Below are positions 27,000 through 36,906 of a DNA stretch of 64,000 nt, one piece after another. The translations under genes were made by a program, and so were the position numbers. This DNA is from Pseudomonas rhizosphaerae (lineage in GTDB: Bacteria > Pseudomonadota > Gammaproteobacteria > Pseudomonadales > Pseudomonadaceae), in NCBI RefSeq assembly GCF_000761155.1, contig NZ_CP009533.1, positions 3,892,001-3,956,000 of the forward strand, in the 5' to 3' direction. Within the stretch, counting starts at the first letter, position 1; each line of letters begins with the position of its first letter. Under the pieces are notes generated by a model. That model did no database searches, had not been told where the DNA came from, and saw only the letters and a list, made by a program, of their open reading frames with translations.

Positions 27000-28427
27000 C
27001 TAGTGCTCGACCGGAGGTTCCTGACGAGGTGCGCGCCGTCCATCGCTGTCGGACAGCTGCACGAAGATCCCGGCGGCGAGCATTGCCATCAGCCCGATGG
27101 TCAGGAAGGTGGCCTGGAAGGCGCCCAGCACCGTGTCCACGCCCTCGTTGCCCAAAGACGCGGTGAAGCCACCCAACAGGGCGCCGGCGCAGGCCACGCC
27201 CAGGCCCAGGGAGAGCTGTGCCACCACCGAGAGCAGGCCGTTGCCGCTGCTGGCGCTTTCGTCGTCCAGATCGATCAGGGTCACGGTGTTCATCGCCGCG
27301 AACTGCAGCGAGTTGACTGCGCCGAGCAGGCCCAGCTGGGTCAGCAGCAGCCAGTAGGGCGTGCTTTCCGAGACCAGGCCGAGGCTGGCCAGTAGCAAGC
27401 CCAGCAGCAAGGTGTTGCCAGTGAGCACGATGCGATAGCCGAAGTGCTCGATGATCGGCCGGGAAAATGATTTGGCCACCATGGCCGCAGCCGCCAGCGG
27501 AATCATGCTCATGCCGGCTTCCGAAGGCGAGTGCCCCAGGGCCACTTGCAACAGCAGCGGCACCATGAAGGGCAGGGCGCCGCTGCCCAGGCGCGCGAAC
27601 AGGTTGCCGAGGATGCCGATGGCGAAGGTTCGCGTGTGGAACAGTTTCGGCGAGAACAGCGGGTTGTCGATCTTTCCCGCCCGCAGCCAGTAGGCGGCCA
27701 GGCAAGCCATGCCGACGAACAGCAGCAGCATCACCCGCAGGTGCGGCAGGTGCAGCTCGCCCAGGCCTTCCATGGCGATGGTGATGAGCACCATGGCGGC
27801 ACCGAACAGCAGGAACCCGATGCCGTCGAAGCGCGTCCGCTCGGCGCCGCGCAGGTCGGGCACGAAGTGCCACACCGCCCAGCAGCCCAGCGCGCCCACC
27901 GGCAGGTTGATGAGGAAGATCCAGTGCCAGCTCAACCATTCGACCATCCAGCCGCCCAACGTCGGGCCGAGCAGGGGGCCGAGCAGCGCTGGCACGGTGA
28001 TGAAGCTGAGGATGCGCACCAGCTCCGAGCGCGGGTAGGCACGCAGCACCACCAGCCGGCCCACCGGCAGCATCAAGGCACCGCCCAGGCCCTGGATGAC
28101 CCGTGCCACCACCAGCATCGCCAGGCTCTGGGACAGCGCGCACAGCAGCGAGCCGATGCTGAACAGCATGATGGCGCTGAAGAACACCTTGCGCGTGCCG
28201 AAGCGATCGGAAATCCACCCGGACGCCGGGATCAGCAACGCCACCGTCAGCATGTAGGCGATGATCACCGACTGCATGCGCAACGGGTTTTCCGCAAGAT
28301 CGCTGGCCATGGCCGGCAGCGCGGTGTTGAGGATGGTGCCGTCCAGGGCCTGCATGAAGAAGGCAATGGCGATGACCCAGGGCAGCCAGCGAGCGGTAGC
28401 GGGATCCAGTGTTGGGCGCGTGGACAT
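27000..28427 (-). CDS. MFS multidrug transporter, DHA2 family (MdtD-like)
   Basis: A 475-residue, 14-helix exporter. Seen: MQALDGTILNTALPAMASDL (family motif D1), LIPASGWISDRFGTRKVFF (motif A), RVIQGLGGALMLPVGRLVV and GPLLGPTLGGWMVEW (motif C, antiporter signature). It resembles E. coli MdtD/HsrA. ATG at 28427 has an AGAGG ribosome site. The frame is open upstream through a REP element, whose translated residues (FAADDRSYR) should not be counted as protein. Regulator not adjacent. Confidence 0.88.
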   Translation of the reverse strand: MSTRPTLDPATARWLPWVIAIAFFMQALDGTILNTALPAMASDLAENPLRMQSVIIAYMLTVALLIPASGWISDRFGTRKVFFSAIMLFSIGSLLCALSQSLAMLVVARVIQGLGGALMLPVGRLVVLRAYPRSELVRILSFITVPALLGPLLGPTLGGWMVEWLSWHWIFLINLPVGALGCWAVWHFVPDLRGAERTRFDGIGFLLFGAAMVLITIAMEGLGELHLPHLRVMLLLFVGMACLAAYWLRAGKIDNPLFSPKLFHTRTFAIGILGNLFARLGSGALPFMVPLLLQVALGHSPSEAGMSMIPLAAAAMVAKSFSRPIIEHFGYRIVLTGNTLLLGLLLASLGLVSESTPYWLLLTQLGLLGAVNSLQFAAMNTVTLIDLDDESASSGNGLLSVVAQLSLGLGVACAGALLGGFTASLGNEGVDTVLGAFQATFLTIGLMAMLAAGIFVQLSDSDGRRAPRQEPPVEH

Positions 28428-28475
28428 GGGGCCTCTTGTTGTTTGAGGTTGATGATGGATGTTCATGGCCAGCCG

Positions 28476-28562
28476 GTAAGAGCGGTCATCGGCCGCGAAG
28501 GGTACGTTGCGGTGTGCCTGATACACCGCGGTGTGGTTTTCGCAGCCAGAGACCGCTCCTAC
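28476..28562 (+). repeat. REP element (family A)
   Basis: An 87-base unit like the tandem pair at 13546, with base changes near both ends (GTAAGAGCGGTCATCGGCC at the left). It spans the gap between the mdtD-like start and the TldE-type stop, touching the latter's last codons. Confidence 0.85.
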
Positions 28563-29887
28563 AGGGTCAACAGCAACCGCTTCACCAACGCGCCGGGCAG
28601 CAGGCTGGAGCTGGTCTGGCGCTCGCCGTAGGTGCTGGTCGAGAGAATCAGCTCGCGCTCGGCCGTCAAGGCTTCCAGCTGGTCACCCAGGACACTGTAG
28701 ACGCTGTCGTCGAAACGCATGGTATTGACCGGTGCAACGATGTGACCGTCCTCCACCCAGAAAGTGGCAAAGCGGGTCAGCCCGGTCATGCGCGCCGCCG
28801 GCATGTCGGAGTAGTTCAGGTACCACAGGTTGCTGATGTACAACCCGGTCCCCAGCCGTTGCAGCGCGTCGGCCAACGGCAGGTCACCGGCGGCCATCTG
28901 CAGCGCCCCCGGCATTTCCGAGTTGTCCGCGCCGTTGCCTTGCAGGCCGTATTCGGCGGCGCTGCGCGAGTCCACCAGGCGTTCGCCGGCCAGCCCGTGG
29001 CGGACCAGCGAAAGATCCTTGCGTGGATAGCCTTCCTGGGAAAACGCCGGGGTCAACGAATCGCTGATGCGTTCCTCGAAGCTCACCTGCGCGCTCAACC
29101 GGGCTTCGCCTGCATACAGCCGCTGCAAAGGGCTGTTCTTGCTGGCAATGGCCTGCGCCGAGAAGCCGCCCCAGCCCAGCATGCCGATGATTTCATCCAG
29201 GGCCGCTGGCGCCAAATACGCGCGATAGGCCCCCGGAGGCAGCACCTTGAGCGGACGGCCCAGGTGCTCCAGTTGCTCGCGGGCCTGGGCCAGGCGATCG
29301 GCGAAAGCCTGCGCCTGCCACTGCTGGCCAGCGTAGTTGGCCTTCACCGCTTCGCCATTGGCATGGAACAGGCTGAAATCGAAATTGAAGCTGTTGGCCT
29401 GATGCCAGCCAGTGGCTCCATCGCTGTTGGCAAAACCCCGGCAGATCGTGCCCGCAGCATAGATGCCGACCAGATCCAGGCCACGGGCCGACGTGCCGAT
29501 TTGCTCGACGACTTCAGCCGCATCGGGCAATGGCGTGTCGTCGACGTGGTGCGTCTGCCACTGCGCGGCGTTGAGTTGCAGGTACGGGTCAGGTTGCAGC
29601 AGCGGCAGGGTCTGACTCAGCTGTTGCACCGCCTGGGTCAGACGCTGTCGGTCTACCTCCAGATCCTCGGACAGGGTCAACTGCAACTCGGCCTGTCGGC
29701 CGTTTTCGATCAGCTTCAGCGACACTGTGGCCTGGGCCACCTGGCCCGCCTGGCGCACCTTGGCATGGTTGAAGCGGATGAAATCCGAAGCTTCGGCGTT
29801 GTAGCTCAGGGTAAAGCGCTGGCTCGGGGCGACGGCTTGCCGCAACCACTGTACCAGTGCCTGGAAATGCTCGGCGTGATGGCTCAT
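28559..29887 (-). CDS. TldE/PmbA-type subunit of a TldD/TldE-like peptidase pair
   Basis: A 442-residue member of the PmbA/TldE fold lacking a HExxxH metal site, as expected for the non-catalytic partner. Its start overlaps the stop of the TldD-type gene by 4 bases (ATGA), so the two are translationally coupled and probably form a heterodimer. The N-terminal half (SYNAEASDFIRFNHAKVRQAGQ) and the C-terminal GLTRFATFWVEDGHIVAPVNTMRFDDSVYSVLG match the family. The last few codons run into a REP. Substrate unknown. Confidence 0.82.
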   Translation of the reverse strand: MSHHAEHFQALVQWLRQAVAPSQRFTLSYNAEASDFIRFNHAKVRQAGQVAQATVSLKLIENGRQAELQLTLSEDLEVDRQRLTQAVQQLSQTLPLLQPDPYLQLNAAQWQTHHVDDTPLPDAAEVVEQIGTSARGLDLVGIYAAGTICRGFANSDGATGWHQANSFNFDFSLFHANGEAVKANYAGQQWQAQAFADRLAQAREQLEHLGRPLKVLPPGAYRAYLAPAALDEIIGMLGWGGFSAQAIASKNSPLQRLYAGEARLSAQVSFEERISDSLTPAFSQEGYPRKDLSLVRHGLAGERLVDSRSAAEYGLQGNGADNSEMPGALQMAAGDLPLADALQRLGTGLYISNLWYLNYSDMPAARMTGLTRFATFWVEDGHIVAPVNTMRFDDSVYSVLGDQLEALTAERELILSTSTYGERQTSSSLLPGALVKRLLLTL

Positions 29888-31326
29888 GCGTCACCTCCGA
29901 ACACGTCGATCTGGCTGAACACGCAGCTGGGCGATGCATGCCCCACACGGATCACCTGGTTGGGTTCGCCCTTGCCGCAGTTAGGCGTACCCAACACCTG
30001 CAGGGTGCTGGTGTCACCGACCGCCCGCAGGTTTTTCCAGAAGCTGGCGGAGATACCGCGGTAGTTGGGGTTCTTGACCACGCCCTTGAGTTCGCCGTTT
30101 TCGATCAGTTGGCCCCATTCGCAGCCGAACTGGAATTTGTTGCGTGCGTCATCGATCGACCAGGAACGGTTGGTGGACATCAGGATGCCGTGCTCGATAC
30201 CCGCGATCAGTTGCGCCTGGCTGTGCTCGCCCGGCTCGATGTTCAGATTGGCCATGCGATCGATCGGGGCCCGGTTCCAGCTGCTGGCACGGCTGTTGGC
30301 GACGCCATCCATGCCGCTGCGGTATTGCGACAGCGCGCCGCCCAAGGGGCGTACCAGCACGCCGTCACGAATCAGCCACTGTTTGCTGGCTGCGGTGCCA
30401 TCGTCGTCGTGGGCATAGCTGGCCAGCTCGTGCGGGATGTCGGGGTCGAAGGTCACGTTGAGCAACGGCGAACCATAATGCAGGTGGCCGAAGTCCTCGA
30501 CCTTGACGAAGCTGGTGCCCGCATAGTTGCGCTCGTCGCCCAGAATGCGATCCAGTTCCAGCGGGTGGCCGATGGACTCATGGATCTGCAGCATCATCTG
30601 GTCGGGCGTGAGCAGCAGATCGCGCGGGCCTTGCGGGGCATTGGGGGCCAGCAGCAATTGCAGGGCCTGGTCGGCGACCTGGCGGCCCGCGCCGATGATG
30701 CCGCAGCGCTCGATCACGTCGACACCGCCTTGCTGGCCGAAGTTGTCGCGGCCCAGGCTGCGGGTCTGGCTGTCGCTGCCATCGAAGGCCGTCACGCTCA
30801 GGCCGGGGAAGACGAAGCGCTGCGCCTGGCGAATCTGCGCGCCGGCGCTGTTCAGGTAGATCTGTTCGACGTCGGTGACGCTCAGGCCGGCATACCAGCT
30901 GACCAGCCGCGGATCGTCCGGCACGCTGGCGGATTCGTCGGCGAGCAATTGGTAGCACTGGGCAATAGACGGAAAAGCCGTTTGTACATCGGGCGAGAGG
31001 TAGTCGCTGCGGGCACTGCTGACCGGGTGTTGGTGCAGGTCGAGCAGGGCATGGGCGGCGATTGCGCCTGCCTGTCGTTCGGCGCGTTCCAGTGCTTGCT
31101 GCAGACCGCGTACGGACAGATCGCCGGTGGCCGCATAGGCTTCCACGCCGTTCACGCGAACGGTGATCATCACCCCTTCGTCGAGACTCAGGCTCGGCGG
31201 TTCGGCGATGTTCTTGCGTACGGCCAGGTGCTGGCTGGATTGGCGCACGTGGCGCAGGGAGAAGAATTCGGCGCGGGTGCGCAGGGCGGCGAAGCGTTGT
31301 TGCAACAGGGCGGTGGAATCGAACAT
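29884..31326 (-). CDS. TldD-type metallopeptidase subunit
   Basis: A 480-residue protein with the TldD metal motif HESIGH (HExxxH, residues 249-254) inside LTPDQMMLQIHESIGHPLELDRILGDERNYAGTSFV, and the C-terminal NKFQFGCEWGQLIENGELKGVVKNPNYRG. Canonical TldD/TldE, a heterodimer that trims modified or unstructured peptides (for example in microcin B17 and CcdA processing), is normally encoded by separate loci; this adjacent pair looks like a diverged second copy. No precursor peptide gene or modification enzyme is next to it. Confidence 0.85.
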   Translation of the reverse strand: MFDSTALLQQRFAALRTRAEFFSLRHVRQSSQHLAVRKNIAEPPSLSLDEGVMITVRVNGVEAYAATGDLSVRGLQQALERAERQAGAIAAHALLDLHQHPVSSARSDYLSPDVQTAFPSIAQCYQLLADESASVPDDPRLVSWYAGLSVTDVEQIYLNSAGAQIRQAQRFVFPGLSVTAFDGSDSQTRSLGRDNFGQQGGVDVIERCGIIGAGRQVADQALQLLLAPNAPQGPRDLLLTPDQMMLQIHESIGHPLELDRILGDERNYAGTSFVKVEDFGHLHYGSPLLNVTFDPDIPHELASYAHDDDGTAASKQWLIRDGVLVRPLGGALSQYRSGMDGVANSRASSWNRAPIDRMANLNIEPGEHSQAQLIAGIEHGILMSTNRSWSIDDARNKFQFGCEWGQLIENGELKGVVKNPNYRGISASFWKNLRAVGDTSTLQVLGTPNCGKGEPNQVIRVGHASPSCVFSQIDVFGGDA

Positions 31327-31354
31327 TCAGAGGCCTCTGTGGTGGGGCAGTTTC

Positions 31355-31433
31355 GGCCCTTTCGCGGCTGCTAGCCGCTCCTACAGAGGAAACGCGATCT
31401 CATGTAGGAGCGGCTAGCAGCCGCGAAGGGGCC
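31355..31433 (+). repeat. REP pair forming a near-perfect 30-bp inverted repeat
   Basis: Arms 31355-31384 and 31404-31433 are complementary except at one position (left arm ends GCTAGCCGCTCCTAC). A 19-base loop separates them. It lies between the betA stop and the TldD-type start. Confidence 0.9.
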
Positions 31434-31500
31434 GGCATGCAGAGCCGGGTTGAGCAGGCCCACAGCTTAGGCCCCACCGCCGCCATGGGGCAAATCTGGA

Positions 31501-33207
31501 TCAGCCGTGGGCGGTCGCACCCACTTCGCGCATCGGCTTGCCACGCACCGGCGCGTCGCCTGCCACGTAGTAGGCCGCGGTCGAGCGTGCTTCGGGCTTG
31601 CGGCCACGAATGCGGTCGGCGATTTTCTCGGCGATCATGATGGTCGGCGCGTTCAGGTTGCCGGTGGTGATGATCGGCATGATCGAGGCGTCGACCACGC
31701 GCAGGCCTTGCAGGCCATGCACGCGACCCTGGCCATCGACCACGGCCATCTCATCGGTGCCCATCTTGCACGAGCACGACGGGTGATAGGCGGTTTCGGC
31801 ATGCTCGCGGATGAACCGGTCCAACTGCTCGTCCGTCTGCACCTCGATGCCGGGGCTGATCTCGCGGCCACGGTACTGATCCAGCGCGGGTTGCTGCATG
31901 ATTTCGCGGGTCAGGCGGATGCCGTCGCGGAATTCCTGCCAATCCTGCTCGCTGGCCATATAGTTGAACAGGATGCTTGGGTACTCGCGCGGGTTCTTCG
32001 ACTTGACGTTGACCCGGCCACGGCTCGGCGAGCGCATGGAGCCGACGTGGGCCTGGAAACCGTGCTCCTGAACACCCTTGGTGCCGTTGTAATTGATCGC
32101 CACCGGCAGGAAGTGGTACTGGATATTCGGCCATTCGAACTCAGGGCGCGAACGGATGAAACCACCGGCCTCGAACTGGTTGCTGGCGCCGATACCGGTG
32201 CCCAGGAACATCCATTCGGCGCCGATCTGCGGCTGGTTCCACCACTTCAGCGACGGGTACAGCGAAACCGGCTGGGTGCAGCTGTATTGCAGGTACATTT
32301 CCAGGTGGTCCTGCAGGTTCTGGCCCACGCCTGGCAGGTCATGCACGACGTCGATGCCCAGCGGCTGCAGCACCTCGGCAGGGCCGACGCCGGAGCGCTG
32401 GAGAATCTGTGGCGAGGCGATGGCGCCACCGCACAGCAGGACTTCCTTGCGGGCCCGGGCCTGGATGCGTTCGTCGCTGTCACCAACCAGGTAGCTGACG
32501 CCGACCGCACGCTTGCCTTCGAAGACGATCTTGTCGGTCAAGGCGTGGGTGACGATGGTCAGGGTGTCGCGCTGCTTGGCCTGGTCCAGGTAGCCGCGTG
32601 CGGTGCTGGCGCGGCGGCCCTTGGGCGTCACGGTGCGGTCCATGGGACCGAAGCCTTCCTGCTGGTAGCCGTTGAGGTCGTCGGTGCGCGGAAAACCGGC
32701 CTGCACGCCGGCTTCGACCATGGCGGCGAACAACGGGTTGTTGCCGGCCTTGGGCGTGGTGACACTGACCGGGCCTTCGCCGCCGTGGTAATCGTTGGGG
32801 CCGATGTCGCGGGTTTCGGCCTTGCGGAAGTACGGCAGGCAGTCCAGGTAGCTCCAGTCTTCAAGGCCCGGCAGTTTGGCCCAGCCGTCGTAGTCCATGG
32901 CGTTGCCGCGGATGTAGCACATGCCGTTGATCAGCGAAGAGCCACCCAGGCCCTTGCCACGGCCACATTCCATGCGACGGTTGTCCATGTGCGGCTCGGG
33001 CTCGGTTTCGTAGGCCCAGTTGTAGCGGCGGCCCTGCAGCGGAAAGGCGAGGGCGGCGGGCATCTGGGTACGGAAGTCCAGGCGATAGTCGGGGCCGCCG
33101 GCTTCGAGCAGCAGGACGGTGACGCCTGGATCTTCGGTCAGGCGCGTGGCCAGGGTGTTACCGGCCGAGCCAGCGCCGATGATGATGTAGTCGAATTCCT
33201 GGGACAT
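31501..33207 (-). CDS. betA: Choline dehydrogenase
   Basis: A 568-residue GMC flavoprotein oxidising choline to betaine aldehyde at the inner membrane. Seen: N-terminal FAD site [23 protein letters not shown] signature [29 protein letters not shown], and C-terminal [12 protein letters not shown] with the catalytic His, then [26 protein letters not shown]. It is the last gene of betI-betB-betA. The start follows AGAGGGAACCTTC, 90 bases past betB, with a REP half-unit in the gap. Confidence 0.96.
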   Translation of the reverse strand: MSQEFDYIIIGAGSAGNTLATRLTEDPGVTVLLLEAGGPDYRLDFRTQMPAALAFPLQGRRYNWAYETEPEPHMDNRRMECGRGKGLGGSSLINGMCYIRGNAMDYDGWAKLPGLEDWSYLDCLPYFRKAETRDIGPNDYHGGEGPVSVTTPKAGNNPLFAAMVEAGVQAGFPRTDDLNGYQQEGFGPMDRTVTPKGRRASTARGYLDQAKQRDTLTIVTHALTDKIVFEGKRAVGVSYLVGDSDERIQARARKEVLLCGGAIASPQILQRSGVGPAEVLQPLGIDVVHDLPGVGQNLQDHLEMYLQYSCTQPVSLYPSLKWWNQPQIGAEWMFLGTGIGASNQFEAGGFIRSRPEFEWPNIQYHFLPVAINYNGTKGVQEHGFQAHVGSMRSPSRGRVNVKSKNPREYPSILFNYMASEQDWQEFRDGIRLTREIMQQPALDQYRGREISPGIEVQTDEQLDRFIREHAETAYHPSCSCKMGTDEMAVVDGQGRVHGLQGLRVVDASIMPIITTGNLNAPTIMIAEKIADRIRGRKPEARSTAAYYVAGDAPVRGKPMREVGATAHG

Positions 33208-33253
33208 GAAGGTTCCCTCTTTGAAAAAATGGGTCGGTGGGGCCGATCACCCT

Positions 33254-33277
33254 GTAGGAGCGGTCATCGGCCGCGAA
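33254..33277 (+). repeat. Single REP half (family A) in the betB-betA gap
   Basis: One arm only, GTAGGAGCGGTCATCGGCC..., with no matching inverted arm nearby. It lies within the operon, so it may be transcribed as part of the mRNA. Confidence 0.75.
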
Positions 33278-33297
33278 CGGCGCGCTGCGGTCTCGGC

Positions 33298-34770
33298 TCA
33301 GAACACCGAAACGTAATCGCCCAGTTCCACCTGCACCGATTTGATCCGGGTGTATTGCGCCAGCGAGCTGATGCCGTTTTCGCGGCCCACGCCGGATTGC
33401 TTGTAGCCACCCACCGGCATCTTCGCATCGGACTCGCCCCAGGCGTTGATCCAGCAGATGCCTGCTTCGAGCTGATGGATCACTCGGTGCGCACGGTTCA
33501 GGTCACGGGTGACCACACCGGCAGCCAGACCCATTTCGGTGGCGTTGGCGCGGCGGATCACTTCGTCTTCGCTGTCATAGCCGAGGATGCTCATCACCGG
33601 GCCGAAGATTTCTTCGCGCACGATGGTCATCTCGTCGCTGCAATCGGTGAACACGGTCGGTGCGACGAACGCGCCCTGGCCCAGTTCACCCTCGGTCAGC
33701 CGCTCGCCGCCGCACAGCAGGCGCGCACCTTCGGCCTTGCCCTTGGCGATATGACCCAGCACGTTTTCCATGTGGGCGAAGCTCACCAGCGGACCGAAAT
33801 TGGTGTTCTCGTCTTCCGGGTCGCCGATGCGGATGCGCTGGACGCGCTCCAGGATCTTGGCTTCCAGCTGGGCCTTCAGCGCATTGGGCACGAACACCCG
33901 AGTGCCGTTGGTGCAGACCTGACCGGAGCTGTAGAAGTTGGCCATCATGGCGATGTCGGCGGCCTTGTCGAGGTCGGCATCGTCGAAGATGATCAGCGGC
34001 GACTTGCCGCCCAGTTCCATGGTCACTTCCTTGAGCGAGGAGCTCGAGGCGCTGGCCATGACTTTCTTGCCGGTGCTGACGCCGCCGGTGAACGAGATTT
34101 TCTCGATGCGCGGGTGCTCGGTGAGCCAGGCGCCGACTTCGCTGCCGCTGCCGGTCAGCACGTTGAACACGCCAGCGGGCAGGCCGGCTTCGGTGTAGAT
34201 CTCGGCCAGCTTGAGGGTGGTCAGCGAGGTGACTTCGCTGGGCTTGAAGATCATCGCGTTGCCGGCGGCCAGGGCCGGGGCGGACTTCCACAGAGCGATC
34301 TGGATCGGGTAGTTCCAGGCACCGATACCGGCGGTCACGCCCAGGGGCTCGCGACGGGTATAAACGAAGGAGGTGTCGCGCAGCGGGATCTGCTCGCCTT
34401 CGATGGCGGGCACCAGGCCGGCGTAGTATTCGAGCACGTCGGCACCGGTGACGATGTCCACGTAGCGGGTCTCCGAGTAGGCCTTGCCGGTGTCCAGGGT
34501 TTCCAGCAGGGCCAGTTCGTCGTTGCGCTCACGCAGGATGTCGACGGCTTTGCGCAGCACGCGCGAGCGCTCCATGGCGGTCATCGCGGCCCAGATCTTC
34601 TGGCCCTTTTCGGCGCTGGCGACGGCTTTCTCGACGTCTTCAGCGGTGGCGCGCTGGACTTGCGCCAGCACTTCACCGGTGGCCGGGTTGACGGCATCGA
34701 AGGTGCCGCTGCCACTGGCGTCCACGTAGCCGCCATCGATGTAGAGTTTTTGCGTTGGGAAACGGGCCAT
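33298..34770 (-). CDS. betB: Betaine aldehyde dehydrogenase
   Basis: A 490-residue NAD(P)-dependent aldehyde dehydrogenase turning betaine aldehyde into glycine betaine. Key parts: PWNYP-like [32 protein letters not shown], catalytic Glu in MELGGKSPL, catalytic Cys in [15 protein letters not shown], and the C-terminal [26 protein letters not shown]. Length is normal. It starts 48 bases after betI with a GAGGATCTT ribosome site, supporting one betI-betB-betA transcript. Confidence 0.97.
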   Translation of the reverse strand: MARFPTQKLYIDGGYVDASGSGTFDAVNPATGEVLAQVQRATAEDVEKAVASAEKGQKIWAAMTAMERSRVLRKAVDILRERNDELALLETLDTGKAYSETRYVDIVTGADVLEYYAGLVPAIEGEQIPLRDTSFVYTRREPLGVTAGIGAWNYPIQIALWKSAPALAAGNAMIFKPSEVTSLTTLKLAEIYTEAGLPAGVFNVLTGSGSEVGAWLTEHPRIEKISFTGGVSTGKKVMASASSSSLKEVTMELGGKSPLIIFDDADLDKAADIAMMANFYSSGQVCTNGTRVFVPNALKAQLEAKILERVQRIRIGDPEDENTNFGPLVSFAHMENVLGHIAKGKAEGARLLCGGERLTEGELGQGAFVAPTVFTDCSDEMTIVREEIFGPVMSILGYDSEDEVIRRANATEMGLAAGVVTRDLNRAHRVIHQLEAGICWINAWGESDAKMPVGGYKQSGVGRENGISSLAQYTRIKSVQVELGDYVSVF

Positions 34771-34818
34771 AAGATCCTCGCGGTGCAGTTAAGGTGGCAG
34801 CAGGCGAGGCGCGAAGCT

Positions 34819-35412
34819 TCAGCGCTGCTGTTTTGCCAGTTGCATGTCCATGTATTCGCAGGCGATGCGATGTGCCTGCGCGGTATCGAAAGCATCGCCC
34901 GACAGGGCGCCGCGCAACCACAGACCGTCGATCAGTGCAGCCAGGCCGCGTGCGGCGCTGCGTGCCTGTTCCACCGGCAATTCACGGCGGAACTGGCAGC
35001 ACAGGTTGGAATACAGGCGGTGGTCGTTGATCCGCTGCAACCTGTGCAAAGACGGCTGATGCATGCTGGTGGCCCAGAAGGCCAGCCAGGTCTTCATGGC
35101 TGGGGCGTTGACCTGGCTGGCGTCGAAGTTGCCTTCGATGATCACCTGCAGGTGCGCCCTGGCGCTGTCGTCGGTCAAGGCCTGTCGGCGCGTGGCGACG
35201 TTGTCGATCAGCATGTTCATCAGGTGGCGCATGGTCGCTGCGATCAGGCCGTTCTTGTCCTGAAAGTAGTGACTGATGATGCCGTTCGACACACCCGCCA
35301 GGCGGGCGATCAGAGCAATGCTGGCGTCACTCATGCCGACCTGATCGACAGCCTGGAGCGTGGCTTCGATCAACTGTTGGCGGCGGATGGGTTGCATACC
35401 GACCTTGGGCAT
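34819..35412 (-). CDS. betI: Choline-responsive TetR-type repressor BetI
   Basis: A 197-residue regulator starting [65 protein letters not shown], the BetI signature with the TetR HTH at residues 25-60. The C-terminal ligand domain ([31 protein letters not shown]) matches the family. It represses its own operon until choline is present. The start has an AAGGAG ribosome site; a palindromic site lies 70 bases upstream. Confidence 0.97.
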   Translation of the reverse strand: MPKVGMQPIRRQQLIEATLQAVDQVGMSDASIALIARLAGVSNGIISHYFQDKNGLIAATMRHLMNMLIDNVATRRQALTDDSARAHLQVIIEGNFDASQVNAPAMKTWLAFWATSMHQPSLHRLQRINDHRLYSNLCCQFRRELPVEQARSAARGLAALIDGLWLRGALSGDAFDTAQAHRIACEYMDMQLAKQQR

Positions 35413-35481
35413 TGCGCGAATCTCCTTGGGCCTGCAGTACGGGCAGTGAGTGACAGCCGACTGAAGCCAGTCTAGTTTATT

Positions 35482-35501
35482 TTGATTGAACGATCAATCA
35501 A
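35482..35501. promoter_or_regulatory. BetI-like operator
   Basis: TTGATTGAACGATCAATCAA: perfect 8-base arms around ACGA, in an A+T-rich stretch 70 bases before betI. Position and sequence type fit the known BetI operator. The rest of the 35413-35724 gap holds a REP and nothing else I can support. Confidence 0.75.
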
Positions 35502-35602
35502 TAAAAAAGGATGGGTGAATGTGTGCAGGGTTTTTAGAGGATCGGGGAGGGGAAGGCAATAAAGTTTGAGCGGGGGGGTGTCAGGGAGATTGCGGTGATG
35601 CA

Positions 35603-35676
35603 TTCGCGGGCAGAGACCCGCTCCCACAGGGTTCACGCAAACCTTGTGGGAGCGGGTCTCTGCCCTCGAAGAGGCC
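35603..35676 (+). repeat. REP pair (family C)
   Basis: A left arm (TTCGCGGGCAGAGACC..., 35603-35627) faces a right arm starting GTGGGAGCGGGTCTCTGCCC (35646-35676). It can form a hairpin between the choV stop and the betI promoter and may insulate the two. Confidence 0.85.
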
Positions 35677-35724
35677 GGCGCGGTTGTGACAGGCAGGCCG
35701 CGTCAGGACTCCTGCCAGCGAGGC

Positions 35725-36906
35725 TCAGCCCAGGTTCTTGCCCAGCAGAGCATGGTACAGCTCGGTATCCCCGAGAATGCCCACCACCTGTTTGTCGCTG
35801 TCGTGCAGCACCAGCTTATGACCGGTCTGGTAGCGGATCTGCAAGGCGTCGCGCATGCCGATGTCGGCATTGACCAGCGTTGGCCTGCGGCCCAGGCCTT
35901 CCAGAGCCTGCCCTGGCGCCCAGCCTTGCAGGTCGAGCACGGCATCGCCCTGGCGCGCGCTGGTCAGCGAGTTGCCGGCGCCCAGGTTCAGCCATGAATC
36001 CACGCCCGGGTCCAGGCACACCGAGCCATTGACGCGGGTGCACTTGTCCAGCGTGCGCATCAGGCTGCGCCCGCACAGCACGTTGAGCGGATTGGTGTGA
36101 GCCACGAAAGTACGCACGTAATCGTCGGCCGGGTTGAGCACGATTTCCTCGGGCACGCTGTACTGGATGATCCGCCCGTCCTTCATGATGGCGATGCGGC
36201 TGCCCAGCTTGAGTGCCTCGTCCAGGTCATGGCTGACGAACACGATGGTCTTGTTCAGCTTGCGTTGCAGCTCCAGCAACTCGTCTTGCAGACCTTGACG
36301 GATCAACGGGTCGAGCGCCGAAAACGGTTCATCCATCAGCAGGATGTCGGCGTCCATCGCCAGCGCCCGGGCCAGGCCCACACGCTGCTGCATGCCACCG
36401 GACAGCTCGTCGGGTTTCTTGTTGCGCCACTGGGTCAGCCCCACCAGCTCGAGCTTCTCGTCGACCAGCTTGCGCCGTTCCTTTTCCGGACGGCCCTGCA
36501 TCTCCAGGCCGAAACTGATGTTCTCGCGCACCGTCAGCCAGGGCATCAGGGCGAACTTCTGGAACACCATGGCGATGCGTTGGGTGCGCATCATCTTCAG
36601 TTCCGCTGGCGTGCACGAGGCGATGTCGATCTGGCGGTCTTCATGCTCGACGAACAGCTTGCCGCGGCTCACCGTGTTCAGCCCATTGATGCAGCGCAGC
36701 AGGCTCGACTTGCCCGAGCCGGACAGGCCCATCAGCACGCAGATCTCGCCCTTGTTGATGTCCAGGCTGGCCTTTTCCACGCCGACGATCTGCCCGGTCT
36801 TCTTCAGGATCTCGTTGCGGGTCAGACCTTGGTCGAGCAGCTTCAGCGCTTCGCGTGGATCCTTGGCGAAGATCACATCGACGTTGTCGAATCGAATAAT
36901 GCTCAT
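35725..36906 (-). CDS. choV: Choline ABC transporter ATP-binding protein
   Basis: A 393-residue ATPase of the ProV/OpuAA type. Walker A is GLSGSGKSS, signature DELSGGMQQRVGLARALA, Walker B DILLMDEPFSALD, followed by the H-loop FVSHDLDEAL and a C-terminal CBS-type segment ending LHDSDKQVVGILGDTELYHALLGKNLG. The N-terminal EALKLLDQGLTRNEILKKTG is typical of this branch. It overlaps choW by 4 bases. It energises import of choline, and probably of betaine and carnitine through alternative binding proteins. Confidence 0.95.
   Translation of the reverse strand: MSIIRFDNVDVIFAKDPREALKLLDQGLTRNEILKKTGQIVGVEKASLDINKGEICVLMGLSGSGKSSLLRCINGLNTVSRGKLFVEHEDRQIDIASCTPAELKMMRTQRIAMVFQKFALMPWLTVRENISFGLEMQGRPEKERRKLVDEKLELVGLTQWRNKKPDELSGGMQQRVGLARALAMDADILLMDEPFSALDPLIRQGLQDELLELQRKLNKTIVFVSHDLDEALKLGSRIAIMKDGRIIQYSVPEEIVLNPADDYVRTFVAHTNPLNVLCGRSLMRTLDKCTRVNGSVCLDPGVDSWLNLGAGNSLTSARQGDAVLDLQGWAPGQALEGLGRRPTLVNADIGMRDALQIRYQTGHKLVLHDSDKQVVGILGDTELYHALLGKNLG

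Noticed and set aside
28428..28526. N-terminal extension of the MdtD-like protein
   Set aside because: The added residues are translated REP sequence and lack a ribosome site; ATG 28427 has AGAGG at proper distance.
31507..35475. 1322-codon plus-strand frame across betA, betB and betI
   Set aside because: It spans three well-identified minus-strand genes and their gaps; a codon-bias artefact.
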